Counted from the stretch's first letter, positions 44,650 to 53,650 are shown. The stretch: 64,000 nt of DNA from Kiloniellaceae bacterium (GCA_021776095.1 JAJFGO010000098.1:120698-184697); one strand, 5' to 3'. The notes: generated from the sequence alone by a model not told the origin. Program-made: numbers and translations.

Positions 44650-46296
44650 ATGACGGGACCCGATGGCGGGGCCGCCATCTTCGACCAGGACTTGGAGGCC
44701 ACGGCCGCGAATTTCACGGCCCTGACGCCGATTACCTTCCTGCGCCGGGCTGCGGCGGTCTATCCGGACAAAACCGCCGTCATTCATGGCGAGGCGCGCT
44801 TTAGCTATCGCACCCTGTGGGCCCGCGCCCGGCGTCTGGCCTCGGCCCTGCGCGGGCGGGGTATTGGTCGGGGCGACACGGTCGCGATCATGGCGCCCAA
44901 CATCCCGGCGATGCTGGAGGCGCACTATGGCGTCCCGCTGGCCGGCGCGGTTCTGAACTCGCTGAATTTCCGTCTCGATGCGGCCGGCATCGCCTTTATC
45001 CTGCAGCATGGCGAGGCCAAGGTCTTACTGACCGACCGAGAGTTTTCGCCCATCGTGCGTGCCGCCTTGGCCCGGGTGCAAAACCCGCCGCTCGTGATCG
45101 ACATCGATGACGCCCTGGCGGAAGGGGGCGAGCTGATCGGCGAGATCGACTACGAGACCCTCCTGGAGGAGGGAGACCCCGAAGCCGATTTCGACGAGCC
45201 CAGAGACGAGTGGCAATCGATTTCGTTGCTCTACACCTCCGGCACCACCGGCAATCCCAAGGGCTGCGTCTATAGCCACCGGGGCGCCTATCTGAATGCG
45301 TTCGGCAACATGATCACCTTTGGGCTGGGCCGGGACGCGGTCTACCTCTGGACCTTGCCCATGTTCCATTGCGACGGCTGGACCTTCACCTGGGGCGTGA
45401 CCGCGGCCTGCGCGACCCATGTTTGCCTGCGCAAGATTGAGCCCGGCGCTATTTACCGCCAGATCGCGGACCACGGCGTTACCCATATGTGCGGCGCCCC
45501 GGTGGTCCTGACCATGCTGGCGCACGCACCGGAGGCGGCCAAGGTTGTCTTTCCGCAAACCGTCGAGGTTGCGACCGGTGGCGCGGCGCCGCCCAGCGCG
45601 GTAATCGAGGCCATGGAGGCCGAGGGATTCCACGTCGCCCACCTCTATGGCCTGACCGAAAGCTACGGGCCGGCCACGGTCTGCGCCTGGCAGGACGAAT
45701 GGGCCGGACTGGACCAGCAGGGACGTTCCGGCAAGATTGCTCGTCAAGGCGTGCGTTACTTGACCCTGGACCAAGCCTCGGTCGCCGACCCGGACACATT
45801 TGAGGAAGTCCCTTGGGACGGCCAGACCCTCGGCGAGTTGGTCTTGCGCGGCAACACCGTGATGAAAGGCTACCTGAAGAACCCCGGCGCCACCCAGGCA
45901 GCATTCCGCGAAGGGCGGTTTTGGAGCGGCGATTTGGCGGTGCGCCATCCGGACGGATATATCGAGGTCAAAGACCGTTCCAAGGATGTGATCATTTCCG
46001 GCGGCGAGAACATCTCCAGCTTGGAGGTCGAGGAAGTGCTGTACCGTCATCCCAAGGTCCTGGAGGCAGCGGTGGTTGCCCGGCCCGACGCGACCTGGGG
46101 CGAAACGCCCTGCGCTTTCGTGGCCCTAAAAGACGGCCAAGAGGCCGAGGCGGCGGAGATCATGACGTTCTGCCGTGAACGCATGGCCCGCTTCAAGGTG
46201 CCCAAGACGGTCATCTTCGGCCCCTTGCCCAAGACCTCGACCGGGAAGATCCAAAAGTTTGTGCTGCGGGATCAAACGAAAGACTTGAAGCCATGA
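44650..46296 (+). CDS. Acyl-CoA synthetase (AMP-forming), LvaE-like candidate
   Basis: A 548-residue ANL-family adenylating enzyme that activates a carboxylic acid as acyl-AMP then acyl-CoA. The P-loop is LLYTSGTTGNPKGCVYSH. The A4/A5 region is VEVATGGAAPPSAVIEAM and LYGLTESYGPATV. The hinge Asp is in FWSGDLAVRHPDGYIEVKDR, and the catalytic Lys in KTSTGKIQKFVLR. It is the first gene of a five-gene operon; the next gene overlaps its stop by four bases. The substrate is inferred from that context to be a short or medium 4-hydroxy or 4-keto acid. Confidence 0.9.
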   Translation: MTGPDGGAAIFDQDLEATAANFTALTPITFLRRAAAVYPDKTAVIHGEARFSYRTLWARARRLASALRGRGIGRGDTVAIMAPNIPAMLEAHYGVPLAGAVLNSLNFRLDAAGIAFILQHGEAKVLLTDREFSPIVRAALARVQNPPLVIDIDDALAEGGELIGEIDYETLLEEGDPEADFDEPRDEWQSISLLYTSGTTGNPKGCVYSHRGAYLNAFGNMITFGLGRDAVYLWTLPMFHCDGWTFTWGVTAACATHVCLRKIEPGAIYRQIADHGVTHMCGAPVVLTMLAHAPEAAKVVFPQTVEVATGGAAPPSAVIEAMEAEGFHVAHLYGLTESYGPATVCAWQDEWAGLDQQGRSGKIARQGVRYLTLDQASVADPDTFEEVPWDGQTLGELVLRGNTVMKGYLKNPGATQAAFREGRFWSGDLAVRHPDGYIEVKDRSKDVIISGGENISSLEVEEVLYRHPKVLEAAVVARPDATWGETPCAFVALKDGQEAEAAEIMTFCRERMARFKVPKTVIFGPLPKTSTGKIQKFVLRDQTKDLKP

Positions 46297-47066
46297 CCGA
46301 GCCAAGCGCGCCCTTCGATTTGAACGGCCAAGCGGCCATCGTCACCGGCGCATCGAGTGGTTTGGGCCGGCATTTCGCCATAACTTTGGCCCGCGCCGGG
46401 GCCAAGGTCGCCCTGGCCGCGCGGCGGGTCGACGAGTTGGCCGAGACCGCACGACGAATCGAATCCTTCGACGGCCGTGCTTTGCCGGTGGTGCTCGACG
46501 TCACCGACCCCAATTCCGTGCGAACCTGCGTCGGCGAAGCGGAAACCGAATTGGGCCCGATCTCGATCTTGGTCAATAACGCCGGCGTGGCCATCGACAA
46601 GCCGGCCCTGGACCAAGACGAGGCGGATTGGGACAATGTAGTCGATACCAACTTGAAAGGCGCCTGGCTTATGGCACAGGAAGTTGGCCGGCACATGGCG
46701 CGCCTGGGCCACGGCGGCTCAATCGTCAATATTGCGTCGGTTCTCGGCCTCGCCGGGACCGGCGGCGTCGCCGGCTACTGTGCTTCGAAGGGTGGCTTGA
46801 TCAACCTGACCCGCGCGCTCGCGGTCGAATTGGCGCGCCACGACATCCGGGTCAACGCGCTCGCGCCCGGATATGTGGAGACTGAGATCAATCGCGATTT
46901 TCGGGCCAGCGAAGCCGGTGCCGCCCTGGTCAAACGCGTGCCCCAGCGCCGTTTCGCCAAGCCGGACGACCTGGACGGCGCCTTGCTGCTCCTCGCCTCG
47001 GGGGCTTCGCGGTATATGACCGGTAGCGTCGTTGTCGTGGATGGCGGCTTAAGCGCACGCGTGTGA
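46293..47066 (+). CDS. Short-chain dehydrogenase/reductase, LvaD-like candidate
   Basis: A 257-residue classical SDR. The cofactor motif is IVTGASSGLGRHFAITLA, the NNAG motif is in ILVNNAGVAID, and the catalytic Tyr and Lys are in GYCASKGGLINLTRALA, preceded by the Ser of IVNIASVLG. The C-terminal SRYMTGSVVVVDGGLSA is typical. Its ATG overlaps the synthetase stop (ATGA). In the P. putida lva pathway the equivalent SDR reduces the 4-keto acyl-CoA, so a ketone/4-hydroxy interconversion is the likely step here. Confidence 0.88.
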   Translation: MTEPSAPFDLNGQAAIVTGASSGLGRHFAITLARAGAKVALAARRVDELAETARRIESFDGRALPVVLDVTDPNSVRTCVGEAETELGPISILVNNAGVAIDKPALDQDEADWDNVVDTNLKGAWLMAQEVGRHMARLGHGGSIVNIASVLGLAGTGGVAGYCASKGGLINLTRALAVELARHDIRVNALAPGYVETEINRDFRASEAGAALVKRVPQRRFAKPDDLDGALLLLASGASRYMTGSVVVVDGGLSARV

Positions 47067-47092
47067 CCCAACGCTAAAAGGTAACCACTTAG

Positions 47093-48289
47093 ATGGATTT
47101 CAATCTCCCCCCGGAAACCGAGGATCTGTGTCGGCGCATTCGCGCTTTCGTCGAGGCGCGAGTCATGCCGCTGGAGGCCGATCCGGACTCCTACGATGGG
47201 CACGAAAATATAAAGCTGGCGCTGCTCGATGACTTGCGCGGGGCAGTAAAGGCTCAGGGCCTTTGGGCGCCGCAAATGCCGGCGTCGCGCGGCGGGTTGG
47301 GTCTTTCGGTCGCCGGTATGGCCGCTTGCTACGAGGAGATGGGGCGCTCGATCTTTGGGCCCGCCGTGTTCAATTGCGCGGCCCCGGACGACGGCAACAT
47401 GATCGCTCTCAATAAGGTTGCGAGCGAGGCGCAGAAGGAGAAATGGCTGCAGCCGATCGTCGACGGAAAGCTTCGCTCGACCTTCGCCATGACCGAGCCG
47501 GCTCCGGGCGCGGGCTCCGACCCCAATCTGATGCGCACCCGCGCGGTGCGCGATGGCGATGACTGGATCGTTAATGGCCGCAAGTGGTTCATCACCGGGG
47601 CCGGGGAGGCCGCGCACATCATACTGATCGCGCGCACCTCGGACGACTCGCGCAAGGGCCTGACCGCCTTCCTGGTGCACCGGGACACGCCGGGTTGGAA
47701 GATCGAACGGCGGATTCCGATCATGGGCCCGGAGGAGCACGGCGGGCACTGCGAAATCGAAATCGATAATCTGCGGATTCCCGGTGGCGACCGGCTGATG
47801 GAAATCGGCGATGGCCTCAAGGTCACCCAGATCCGTCTCGGTACGGCGCGCCTAACTCATTGCATGCGCTGGCTCGGCATGTCCAAGCGCGCCTTGGAGA
47901 TCGCCGCGCCCTATGTTGCCGGGCGCGACAGCTTCGGCAGCAAGCTCAAGGACCACGAAGGCGTTCAATGGCTGCTGGGGCAGGCCGCCATGGACATCGA
48001 AATTGGGCGGATTTTGACCATGAAGGCAGCGGTCAAGTTGGACAGCGGCGACTTCGCTCGTAAAGAAGTCGCCATGGCCAAGATCCAGGTCGCCGATACC
48101 CTGCACAAAGCGGTCGATACGGCGATCCAGCTGTGCGGCGCCAAGGGCTATTCCAAGGATACGCCGCTGGAGTGGATGTACCGCTATGCCCGCCAGGCGC
48201 GGTTAGTCGACGGCGCTTCGGAAGTTCACAAGATGGTCTTGGCGCGAAGTTTCCTGGCCGAAGGTTTGGATTTCTGGAGTTGGCCGTGA
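47093..48289 (+). CDS. Acyl-CoA dehydrogenase family protein, ACAD11/LvaC-like candidate
   Basis: A 398-residue FAD enzyme of the acyl-CoA dehydrogenase fold. The FAD/substrate blocks are STFAMTEPAPGAGSDPNLM and WFITGAGEAAHIILIARTS. By eye, the position of the catalytic Glu reads RLVDGASEVHKMVLARSF, with Asp in place of Glu, as in the ACAD10/11 branch. That branch eliminates phosphate from 4-phosphoacyl-CoA rather than oxidising a saturated acyl-CoA. The stop overlaps the kinase gene start (GTGA). The 26-base gap before it has AAAGGTAA as RBS. Confidence 0.88.
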   Translation: MDFNLPPETEDLCRRIRAFVEARVMPLEADPDSYDGHENIKLALLDDLRGAVKAQGLWAPQMPASRGGLGLSVAGMAACYEEMGRSIFGPAVFNCAAPDDGNMIALNKVASEAQKEKWLQPIVDGKLRSTFAMTEPAPGAGSDPNLMRTRAVRDGDDWIVNGRKWFITGAGEAAHIILIARTSDDSRKGLTAFLVHRDTPGWKIERRIPIMGPEEHGGHCEIEIDNLRIPGGDRLMEIGDGLKVTQIRLGTARLTHCMRWLGMSKRALEIAAPYVAGRDSFGSKLKDHEGVQWLLGQAAMDIEIGRILTMKAAVKLDSGDFARKEVAMAKIQVADTLHKAVDTAIQLCGAKGYSKDTPLEWMYRYARQARLVDGASEVHKMVLARSFLAEGLDFWSWP

Positions 48290-49401
48290 GCGATGGCGAA
48301 CGGGGCCAGCGCAAGGCGGCCCTAGCCGAGCGCCGTTTTGCCGAGGCCAAGCCCCTAATCGAAACCTTCCTTGCCGAACAGGCCGGAGCGGAAAAAGTGA
48401 GCTTGTTCGAAGTGCGCCCCTTGAGCGGCGGGGCGATCCAGGAGAACTGGTTGCTGGAGGCGGACTTCAGCGACGGCCCCTACGCTGGCCGGCAGGCGCT
48501 GGTTTTACGCAGCGACGCGCCCTCGGGGGTCGCGGTTAGCCTCACCCGGCCGCAGGAGTTTGCCCTGCTGAAAGTCGCCTACCAGGCCGGCGTGACCGCT
48601 CCGGAGCCCCTGTGGCTGTGTTCCGATACCGGAGTTCTGGGCCGGCCTTTTTATGTCATGCGCCGGGTCGCAGGCACGGCTATGGGCCGGCGCATTGTGA
48701 AGGACACAACCTTAGGCGGCGATCGCGCGGCGTTGGCGATGCGCTTGGGGCAGGAGCTGGCGCGGATTCACACCATTACCCCGCCCCACGCCGATCTTGG
48801 CTTCCTCGGCTCGCCAGCGGCCGACCCCGTGGCCGATGCGGTGGTCCGCTATCGCCGCCACCTGGACATCTTGGGTATGCCGTCGCCGGCGCTCGAATGG
48901 GGCCTCCGCTGGTGCGAAACCCATGCCCCGGCGACGGGTCCCATGGTCCTGTCCCATCAGGATTTCCGGACCGGCAATTACATGGTCGACGAGTCCGGTT
49001 TGACCGGCATTCTCGATTGGGAGTTTTGCGCCTGGGGCGATCCCTTGAGCGATATCGCCTGGTTTTGCGCCCGATGCTGGCGCTTTGGGCGGGACGATCT
49101 GGAGGCCGGAGGCATCGCGCCGCGCGCCGCCTTCTATGACGGTTATGAGCAAGCCTCGGGGCGCCGGATCGATCCGGAGGCCGTCGCCTTCTGGGAGGTC
49201 ATGGCGCATGTCCGCTGGGCGGTCATTGCCCTGCAACAAGGCGAACGCACCCTAAGCGGCGGTGAGTTCTCCCTCGACCTGGCCCTGACCGGGCGGGTCT
49301 ATCCGCCGGAGTTGGAACGCGACATTTTGGATATGACCGCCCCCGGGCATTGGCGCGATATCGCGGCGCACCGGCAACATGAGAGCCCGGCCAATGGGTG
49401 A
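48286..49401 (+). CDS. APH-family small-molecule kinase, LvaA-like candidate
   Basis: A 371-residue phosphotransferase. The catalytic loop is LSHQDFRTGNYMVDES (HxDx4N) and the metal Asp lies in GILDWEFCAWGDPLSDIAWF. The N-terminal lobe includes LSGGAIQENWLLEADF and VLRSDAPSGV. The family covers antibiotic kinases and the kinase domain of ACAD10/11. Beside an acyl-CoA dehydrogenase it is expected to phosphorylate the 4-hydroxyl of an acyl-CoA. The GTG at 48286 overlaps the stop of the preceding gene, and its own stop overlaps the next gene by eight bases. Confidence 0.88.
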   Translation: MSDGERGQRKAALAERRFAEAKPLIETFLAEQAGAEKVSLFEVRPLSGGAIQENWLLEADFSDGPYAGRQALVLRSDAPSGVAVSLTRPQEFALLKVAYQAGVTAPEPLWLCSDTGVLGRPFYVMRRVAGTAMGRRIVKDTTLGGDRAALAMRLGQELARIHTITPPHADLGFLGSPAADPVADAVVRYRRHLDILGMPSPALEWGLRWCETHAPATGPMVLSHQDFRTGNYMVDESGLTGILDWEFCAWGDPLSDIAWFCARCWRFGRDDLEAGGIAPRAAFYDGYEQASGRRIDPEAVAFWEVMAHVRWAVIALQQGERTLSGGEFSLDLALTGRVYPPELERDILDMTAPGHWRDIAAHRQHESPANG

Positions 49402-49807
49402 TCGGCCCAGCGGCGTGCGGCTGCTCGAATTGGCGCGCGAGACCTTGCTTGAGGACTTGTCGGCGCACTTGCCCGCCGAGCAGCGGTACATTGCGCGTTT
49501 GGTTGCCAACGCCATGGCCATCGCGGCCCGCGAGTTGAGGACCGGCGACGCACCGCAGGTTGCCGCCCGGGCCGCCCTGGAGACCCTGTTGGGCGAAGAA
49601 CCGGACGAGGCCGAAGCGCTAAGCCTGGCCGAAACCTCGGACGAGGCCCTTCAGCGCCTGAACTGGCGCTTGACCGCCGAGATTAGGTCCGGCGGGCGCG
49701 ACGCAGACCCCGAGGTTCACGAGCTGCTGCGCGAGACCGCGCTCGCGCGCCTGAAGATCGTCAATCCACGCGCCCTCGGGCGTGGCTCAGCGTCTGGCGG
49801 CGAATAG
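49394..49807 (+). CDS. DUF6285 protein, LvaB-like candidate
   Basis: A 137-residue helical protein. The block LLELARETLLEDLSAHLPAE and the following RYIARLVANAMAIAARELRT match DUF6285, a family I associate with APH-type kinases. In P. putida, LvaB is a small protein needed with LvaA for the kinase step. The protein has no catalytic motif of its own that I can see. The ATG at 49394 overlaps the end of the kinase gene by eight bases. It is the last gene of the operon. Confidence 0.8.
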   Translation: MGDRPSGVRLLELARETLLEDLSAHLPAEQRYIARLVANAMAIAARELRTGDAPQVAARAALETLLGEEPDEAEALSLAETSDEALQRLNWRLTAEIRSGGRDADPEVHELLRETALARLKIVNPRALGRGSASGGE

Positions 49808-49972
49808 ACCGCTGGCCGGCCTGCGATTCAGTGGGACCGGTCGATTTCATGGTAAACGCGCTCTTCACCTTAATTGCGAAAGGCTCAACGTCTTAGCGAT
49901 CCCTTAGGCATTTGGGCCGATCCTGTAAGGGCGGAAAATCAGGTCAGGCGCGGAGCAACGGAGGGTCGGCCC

Positions 49973-50602
49973 ATGGATGACCCACGCGACACCGAGAACT
50001 ACGAAGCCATCTACGACGAGTCGTCTGGCACCGGTCTGCTCGGTGCGACTGTGCGTAATGCAGCCATCCTGATCGCCCTATGTCTGGGTTTGGTCTACAT
50101 GATGTCCGGTATGGATTCCGACCAAAGTGGACCCGCCGTCGCGGGCGGGCCGGCTGCGGACACCGGGATACAGCAGGGCGTCCTCCCTGCGGACCAAGAC
50201 CCGGACGACCTGACCCGGAGGGCCCAGTACATGGGCGACGAGTTGGTTGTATCCTCGGGCCCCCGTGGGCATTTCCTGGTCATGGCCGAGGTCAACGGCA
50301 CGCCCGTGCGCTTTCTGGTCGATACCGGCGCATCGAGCGTAACCCTGACCGCCGAAGACGCTCAAAGGATCGGCTTGCCGGTTCACGCCCTCGATTACAG
50401 CCTGAGCTTTCATACGGCGAACGGGGAAATTAAGGCCGCGCCCGTAACCCTGCGGGACGTGCGCCTGGATCAGTTCGGAGTTTCGGACGTGGAAGCGACG
50501 GTAACCCGGGCCCCACTCAACATATCCCTTCTAGGCATGAGCTTTCTCAAGCGCCTGTCCGGCTACGAGGTTCGCCCCGAAGGGCTGATTATGCGGTTTT
50601 AA
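49973..50602 (+). CDS. Membrane-anchored retropepsin-like aspartic protease
   Basis: A 209-residue protein. One hydrophobic segment (residues about 26-44, VRNAAILIALCLGLVYMMSG) anchors it. The periplasmic part has one retropepsin domain with the active-site triad DTG in RFLVDTGASSVTLTAEDA and the second psi-loop LNISLLGMSFLKRL. Members of this TIGR02281 type act as dimers. The substrate is not known. The ATG at 49973 has GGAGGG upstream; an open frame extends further but lacks homology. Confidence 0.88.
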   Translation: MDDPRDTENYEAIYDESSGTGLLGATVRNAAILIALCLGLVYMMSGMDSDQSGPAVAGGPAADTGIQQGVLPADQDPDDLTRRAQYMGDELVVSSGPRGHFLVMAEVNGTPVRFLVDTGASSVTLTAEDAQRIGLPVHALDYSLSFHTANGEIKAAPVTLRDVRLDQFGVSDVEATVTRAPLNISLLGMSFLKRLSGYEVRPEGLIMRF

Positions 50603-50759
50603 TGGAGTGTTACGACGAGCCGTTCAAAAATTGACACAAAGACGCCACGGCCTAAAACCAAAAAGAACTAAAGTTTTCAATAAATTATCCGTAATGTCTT
50701 ATGTAACCTGTTGTTGATTGTTTGCCGCTACATCATGGAGGGTAGTGGAGAGGATCTTC
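50603..50759. other. AT-rich gap before a small membrane protein gene
   Basis: A 157-base gap. The middle (around 50660-50710) is AT-rich (for example AACTAAAGTTTTCAATAAAT) and is likely to hold the promoter of the next gene. No gene is seen. Confidence 0.45.
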
Positions 50760-51167
50760 ATGATCACTTTCGGTATCTGTCTAATATACTACGGCATTGC
50801 GCTGATCCTTTATCAGATGCACGGATGGCTGACCGCCGGCAACTGGACGCCGTTTCCGGTACGTCGCGCCTGGGAAGGTTTTTTCGGCTCGCCCAGCCTT
50901 TCGACTCCGGTCCTCGACGCCTTGATCGAATGGCTTCTCGCCTGGCCCCTCAGCCTCGCGCTGTTGACCAGCGGCGGTTGCGTGCTGGGCCTGGTCTTTG
51001 CTTTCAAGCGCACCATGCAGTGGCGGCGCGATCATATGCGCCGCAATTGGGTTATGAAACAATGCGGCATTGCCGGGTATAAGCCGTGGGCTATGCCGAA
51101 AATCATGCAAGACCTCGACGACCGTATGCGGGCCGAGAAGGTCTCCCAGGGCAAAGAATCCGGCTGA
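50760..51167 (+). CDS. Membrane protein of unknown function
   Basis: A 135-residue protein with two hydrophobic segments (ITFGICLIYYGIALILYQMH and LLAWPLSLALLTSGGCVLGL) and a basic cytoplasmic tail (KRTMQWRRDHMRRNWVMKQC). I recognise no family. The ATG at 50760 has GGAGAGG upstream, so the upstream part of the open frame is excluded. Confidence 0.6.
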   Translation: MITFGICLIYYGIALILYQMHGWLTAGNWTPFPVRRAWEGFFGSPSLSTPVLDALIEWLLAWPLSLALLTSGGCVLGLVFAFKRTMQWRRDHMRRNWVMKQCGIAGYKPWAMPKIMQDLDDRMRAEKVSQGKESG

Positions 51168-51389
51168 TCCGGCGATGGGGGGCAGGGCAGGCCCGACGAC
51201 CCCGGTTTCTCGAGGCCACGTCCTCCACTTCCCCAGGGCCTGTGAATCCGTTTATACTACGTCCGGGTGTCGCGGCAGACTGCCGAAAGTCCACTACCCT
51301 GCCGCGGCGTGGAAATCGCGTGACCCGGGCGGTTGATTGAACGCGGGGCCTTTTGGGGCCGCCCGGTTCGATGAGGAGAGGGCAAAGCG

Positions 51390-51824
51390 ATGAAGGTCAG
51401 AACGATGCTCGCCGAGAAAGGTGACGCGGTCATAACCGTTTCATCCAACGCTAAGGTCGCCGAGGCGATCGAAACCCTGAAAACGAATAAGATTGGCGCA
51501 CTCGTCGTTAGCGACGACGGCTCGAAGGTTCAGGGCATTCTCTCGGAGCGCGACGTGGTGCGCGGCTTGGTTGAGCATGGCGCGGGCCTCCTTGATATGC
51601 CGGTCGCCAACTTCATGACCGCGAGTGTCAGGACCTGCGGCTTGGGCGATGACATTCAGGACATCATGTCGCAAATGACTCTGAACCGAATTCGCCATGT
51701 TCCGGTGGTCGACGGCGATGCGTTGCGGGGCATGATCAGTATCGGCGACGTGGTGAAGAATCGGCTCGAGGAACTGGAGGCCGAAGCTTCGGCCTTGCGC
51801 GATTACGTCTCCGGCCGAACCTGA
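51390..51824 (+). CDS. CBS domain protein
   Basis: A 144-residue protein made of a CBS pair. The first CBS begins VSSNAKVAEAIETLKTNKIG and the second RTCGLGDDIQDIMSQMTLNR. Both end in the family's GIxSxGDV type motif: GILSERDVVRGLVEHG and GMISIGDVVKNRLEELE. Such pairs bind adenosine nucleotides or SAM and regulate partners. There is no fused catalytic domain. GAGGAGAGG precedes the ATG. Confidence 0.9.
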   Translation: MKVRTMLAEKGDAVITVSSNAKVAEAIETLKTNKIGALVVSDDGSKVQGILSERDVVRGLVEHGAGLLDMPVANFMTASVRTCGLGDDIQDIMSQMTLNRIRHVPVVDGDALRGMISIGDVVKNRLEELEAEASALRDYVSGRT

Positions 51825-51886
51825 ACCAAGTCGCGGCAGCCGCGCCGCCGCCGATACCGTCGTACAAAACTAAACGAGGATGTGTC

Positions 51887-52612
51887 GTGCTCATACTGAT
51901 GGCCCGCCTGATCGCTCTACTCTTGGCTTGCTCCCTGGCCTTGGTGCCCTTGGAGGCCGCCGCCGATTCTTGGAAATCCACTAAGGCTAAATCGAAGGGC
52001 AAGTACGAGGAGCACTATCGGGCCGGCGACTGCACCTACAAGATTAAGGGCAACGCCAAGGGCCATAGCAAGAAGGTCAAATGCCGGCGTGGCGCCAGCT
52101 TCGGCGGTGGTCCGCCACCTTGGGCACCGGCCCACGGTTACCGCACGAACAAGAAAAAGAAGGATCGCCACTACACCCGAGAGCCCTATGTGCCGCCCTT
52201 CGACCTCAGCATCGGGAAGTGTAACCGCGCGGCATTGGGCGCGGCGATCGGGGGTGGCACTGGTGCCGTCCTCGGCTCGCAGATCGGCAGCGGCGATGGG
52301 CGCACCGCCGCGATTATCGGCGGCACTATCCTGGGCGTCCTGGTGGGCGGCAGCATTGGCCAAGCGATGGACAACATCGATCAGAACTGCGTTGGGCAAG
52401 TGCTCGAGCACGCGCCTGACGGCCAGGATATCATCTGGACCGACGCGCAATCGAACCAGCAATACCGGGTCGCCCCGGTACAGACGATTCAGACTGAGGA
52501 CGGGCAGTACTGTCGCGAATACACCGCGACATCGACCGTCAGCGGCCAAGAGCAGGGGACCTACGGGACCGCCTGCCGTCAACCCGACGGCGCCTGGAAA
52601 ATCCGTAGTTAG
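51887..52612 (+). CDS. Exported glycine-zipper / surface-antigen protein
   Basis: A 241-residue protein with a signal peptide (LIALLLACSLALVPLEAAAD) and a Lys-rich mature N-terminus. Residues 115-165 form a glycine-zipper membrane segment (AALGAAIGGGTGAVLGSQIG). The last 70 residues are a surface-antigen-like domain with two Cys (QYCREYTATSTVSGQEQGTY). The pattern resembles Rickettsia 17-kDa antigen-type proteins. The GTG at 51887 has GAGGA six bases upstream. A paralogue of the C-terminal domain follows next. Confidence 0.82.
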   Translation: MLILMARLIALLLACSLALVPLEAAADSWKSTKAKSKGKYEEHYRAGDCTYKIKGNAKGHSKKVKCRRGASFGGGPPPWAPAHGYRTNKKKKDRHYTREPYVPPFDLSIGKCNRAALGAAIGGGTGAVLGSQIGSGDGRTAAIIGGTILGVLVGGSIGQAMDNIDQNCVGQVLEHAPDGQDIIWTDAQSNQQYRVAPVQTIQTEDGQYCREYTATSTVSGQEQGTYGTACRQPDGAWKIRS

Positions 52613-52782
52613 CTTGGGTTAGCCCCCCGGGGGTCGAGGCCCACGGAATCCGCTATTATCGGCCGTTTCGATCGGGCGGGGATGTCCGCCCGTGCCCCTC
52701 GTATTACAGCCATGAGCCCAAGGGACCCGGGAACGGCACCTCCGGTCCCGCTGTGTCCCGGTTTAGCCAAGGAGCGAGGGAA

Positions 52783-53292
52783 ATGCGCGCAACGAAATGG
52801 ATCATGGCCGTGCTGACGGCCGGCCTTGTCGCCGGAACCGCCGGAACCGCCTCGGCCGACGGCTGGCGCCACCACGGCGGCTATCACAGCCACAATCATG
52901 GCGGGCATGGAGCTCACAAGTACGTCTACGATGACGGCCATTGCCGCCACGTGATCAAGCGGCGCGGCCACCGCACCAAGGAGGTCGTGCGCTGTCGCCC
53001 CCATTCCTATGGTCATGCGGGCCCGGCTGTATGGCCTGGCCAGCGACGATACTGGGTGCCGCCCGCCGCGGCGATCCATACCGTTCAAGACAACCGTCCC
53101 GTGCAGCAAGGCGACACCATCGTCTGGAACCAGCCCGGCGCCGCGACGCCGACCCAAGTCCAGCCCGAGCCCGGACCCGACGGCCGCTACTGCCGGGAGT
53201 ACCAAGGTAGCGCGACTGTCGGTGGCGAAGTCCGACAGGTCTATGGTCAGGCCTGCCGCCAAGCCGATGGTAACTGGGAAATTGTCCAATAG
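52783..53292 (+). CDS. Exported surface-antigen domain protein, paralogue of the upstream gene
   Basis: A 169-residue protein with a signal peptide (WIMAVLTAGLVAGTAGTASA). The mature N-terminus is His-rich (WRHHGGYHSHNHGGHGAHKY), which may bind metal. It lacks the glycine zipper, but its last 40 residues share the CREY ... GQACRQ domain of the gene 170 bases upstream. The ATG at 52783 has CAAGGAGCGAGG upstream. Confidence 0.75.
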   Translation: MRATKWIMAVLTAGLVAGTAGTASADGWRHHGGYHSHNHGGHGAHKYVYDDGHCRHVIKRRGHRTKEVVRCRPHSYGHAGPAVWPGQRRYWVPPAAAIHTVQDNRPVQQGDTIVWNQPGAATPTQVQPEPGPDGRYCREYQGSATVGGEVRQVYGQACRQADGNWEIVQ

Positions 53293-53431
53293 GAGTAAGG
53301 ACGGAAAGTTTTGGCGGCTAGGGATCGGTATGTCGCACCGTTGAAAACCTCCGATCACCTGCAAAGGATCGGCTCGATTGAAGTGTTGCATTTCAGGCGC
53401 AACGACTGAGTCGATCGAAAAGGGGTAGAAC

Positions 53432-53650
53432 ATGAAGGCGGCTGTGTTTCATGAGTACGGTGGCGTGGACAAGCTGCTTTACGAAGATATCGACACACCG
53501 GAGCCCGGATTTGGCGAGGTCCTGAAGCTGGTGGCCGAAGGTAAGCTTGATCCCGTAATTCACTCGACCTGGCCGCTCAAGGACGTGCGCGAAGCGGCCT
53601 CGCTCGCCGCCGACCGGAAGTTCTTCGGCCAGATGGTACTAATCCCCTGA
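53432..53650 (+). pseudogene. Zinc-type alcohol dehydrogenase/quinone oxidoreductase collapsed by an internal deletion
   Basis: A 72-codon frame. Residues 1-31 match the start of a medium-chain quinone oxidoreductase (AAVFHEYGGVDKLLYEDIDT). Residues 32-72 match the C-terminus (LVAEGKLDPVIHSTWPLKDV, then FFGQMVLIP). About 250 residues in between, including the NADPH site, are gone. The join is at GAGGTCCTGAAG (53516-53527), so a deletion between similar sequences is likely. The frame is kept, but the product cannot be an enzyme. Confidence 0.8.
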
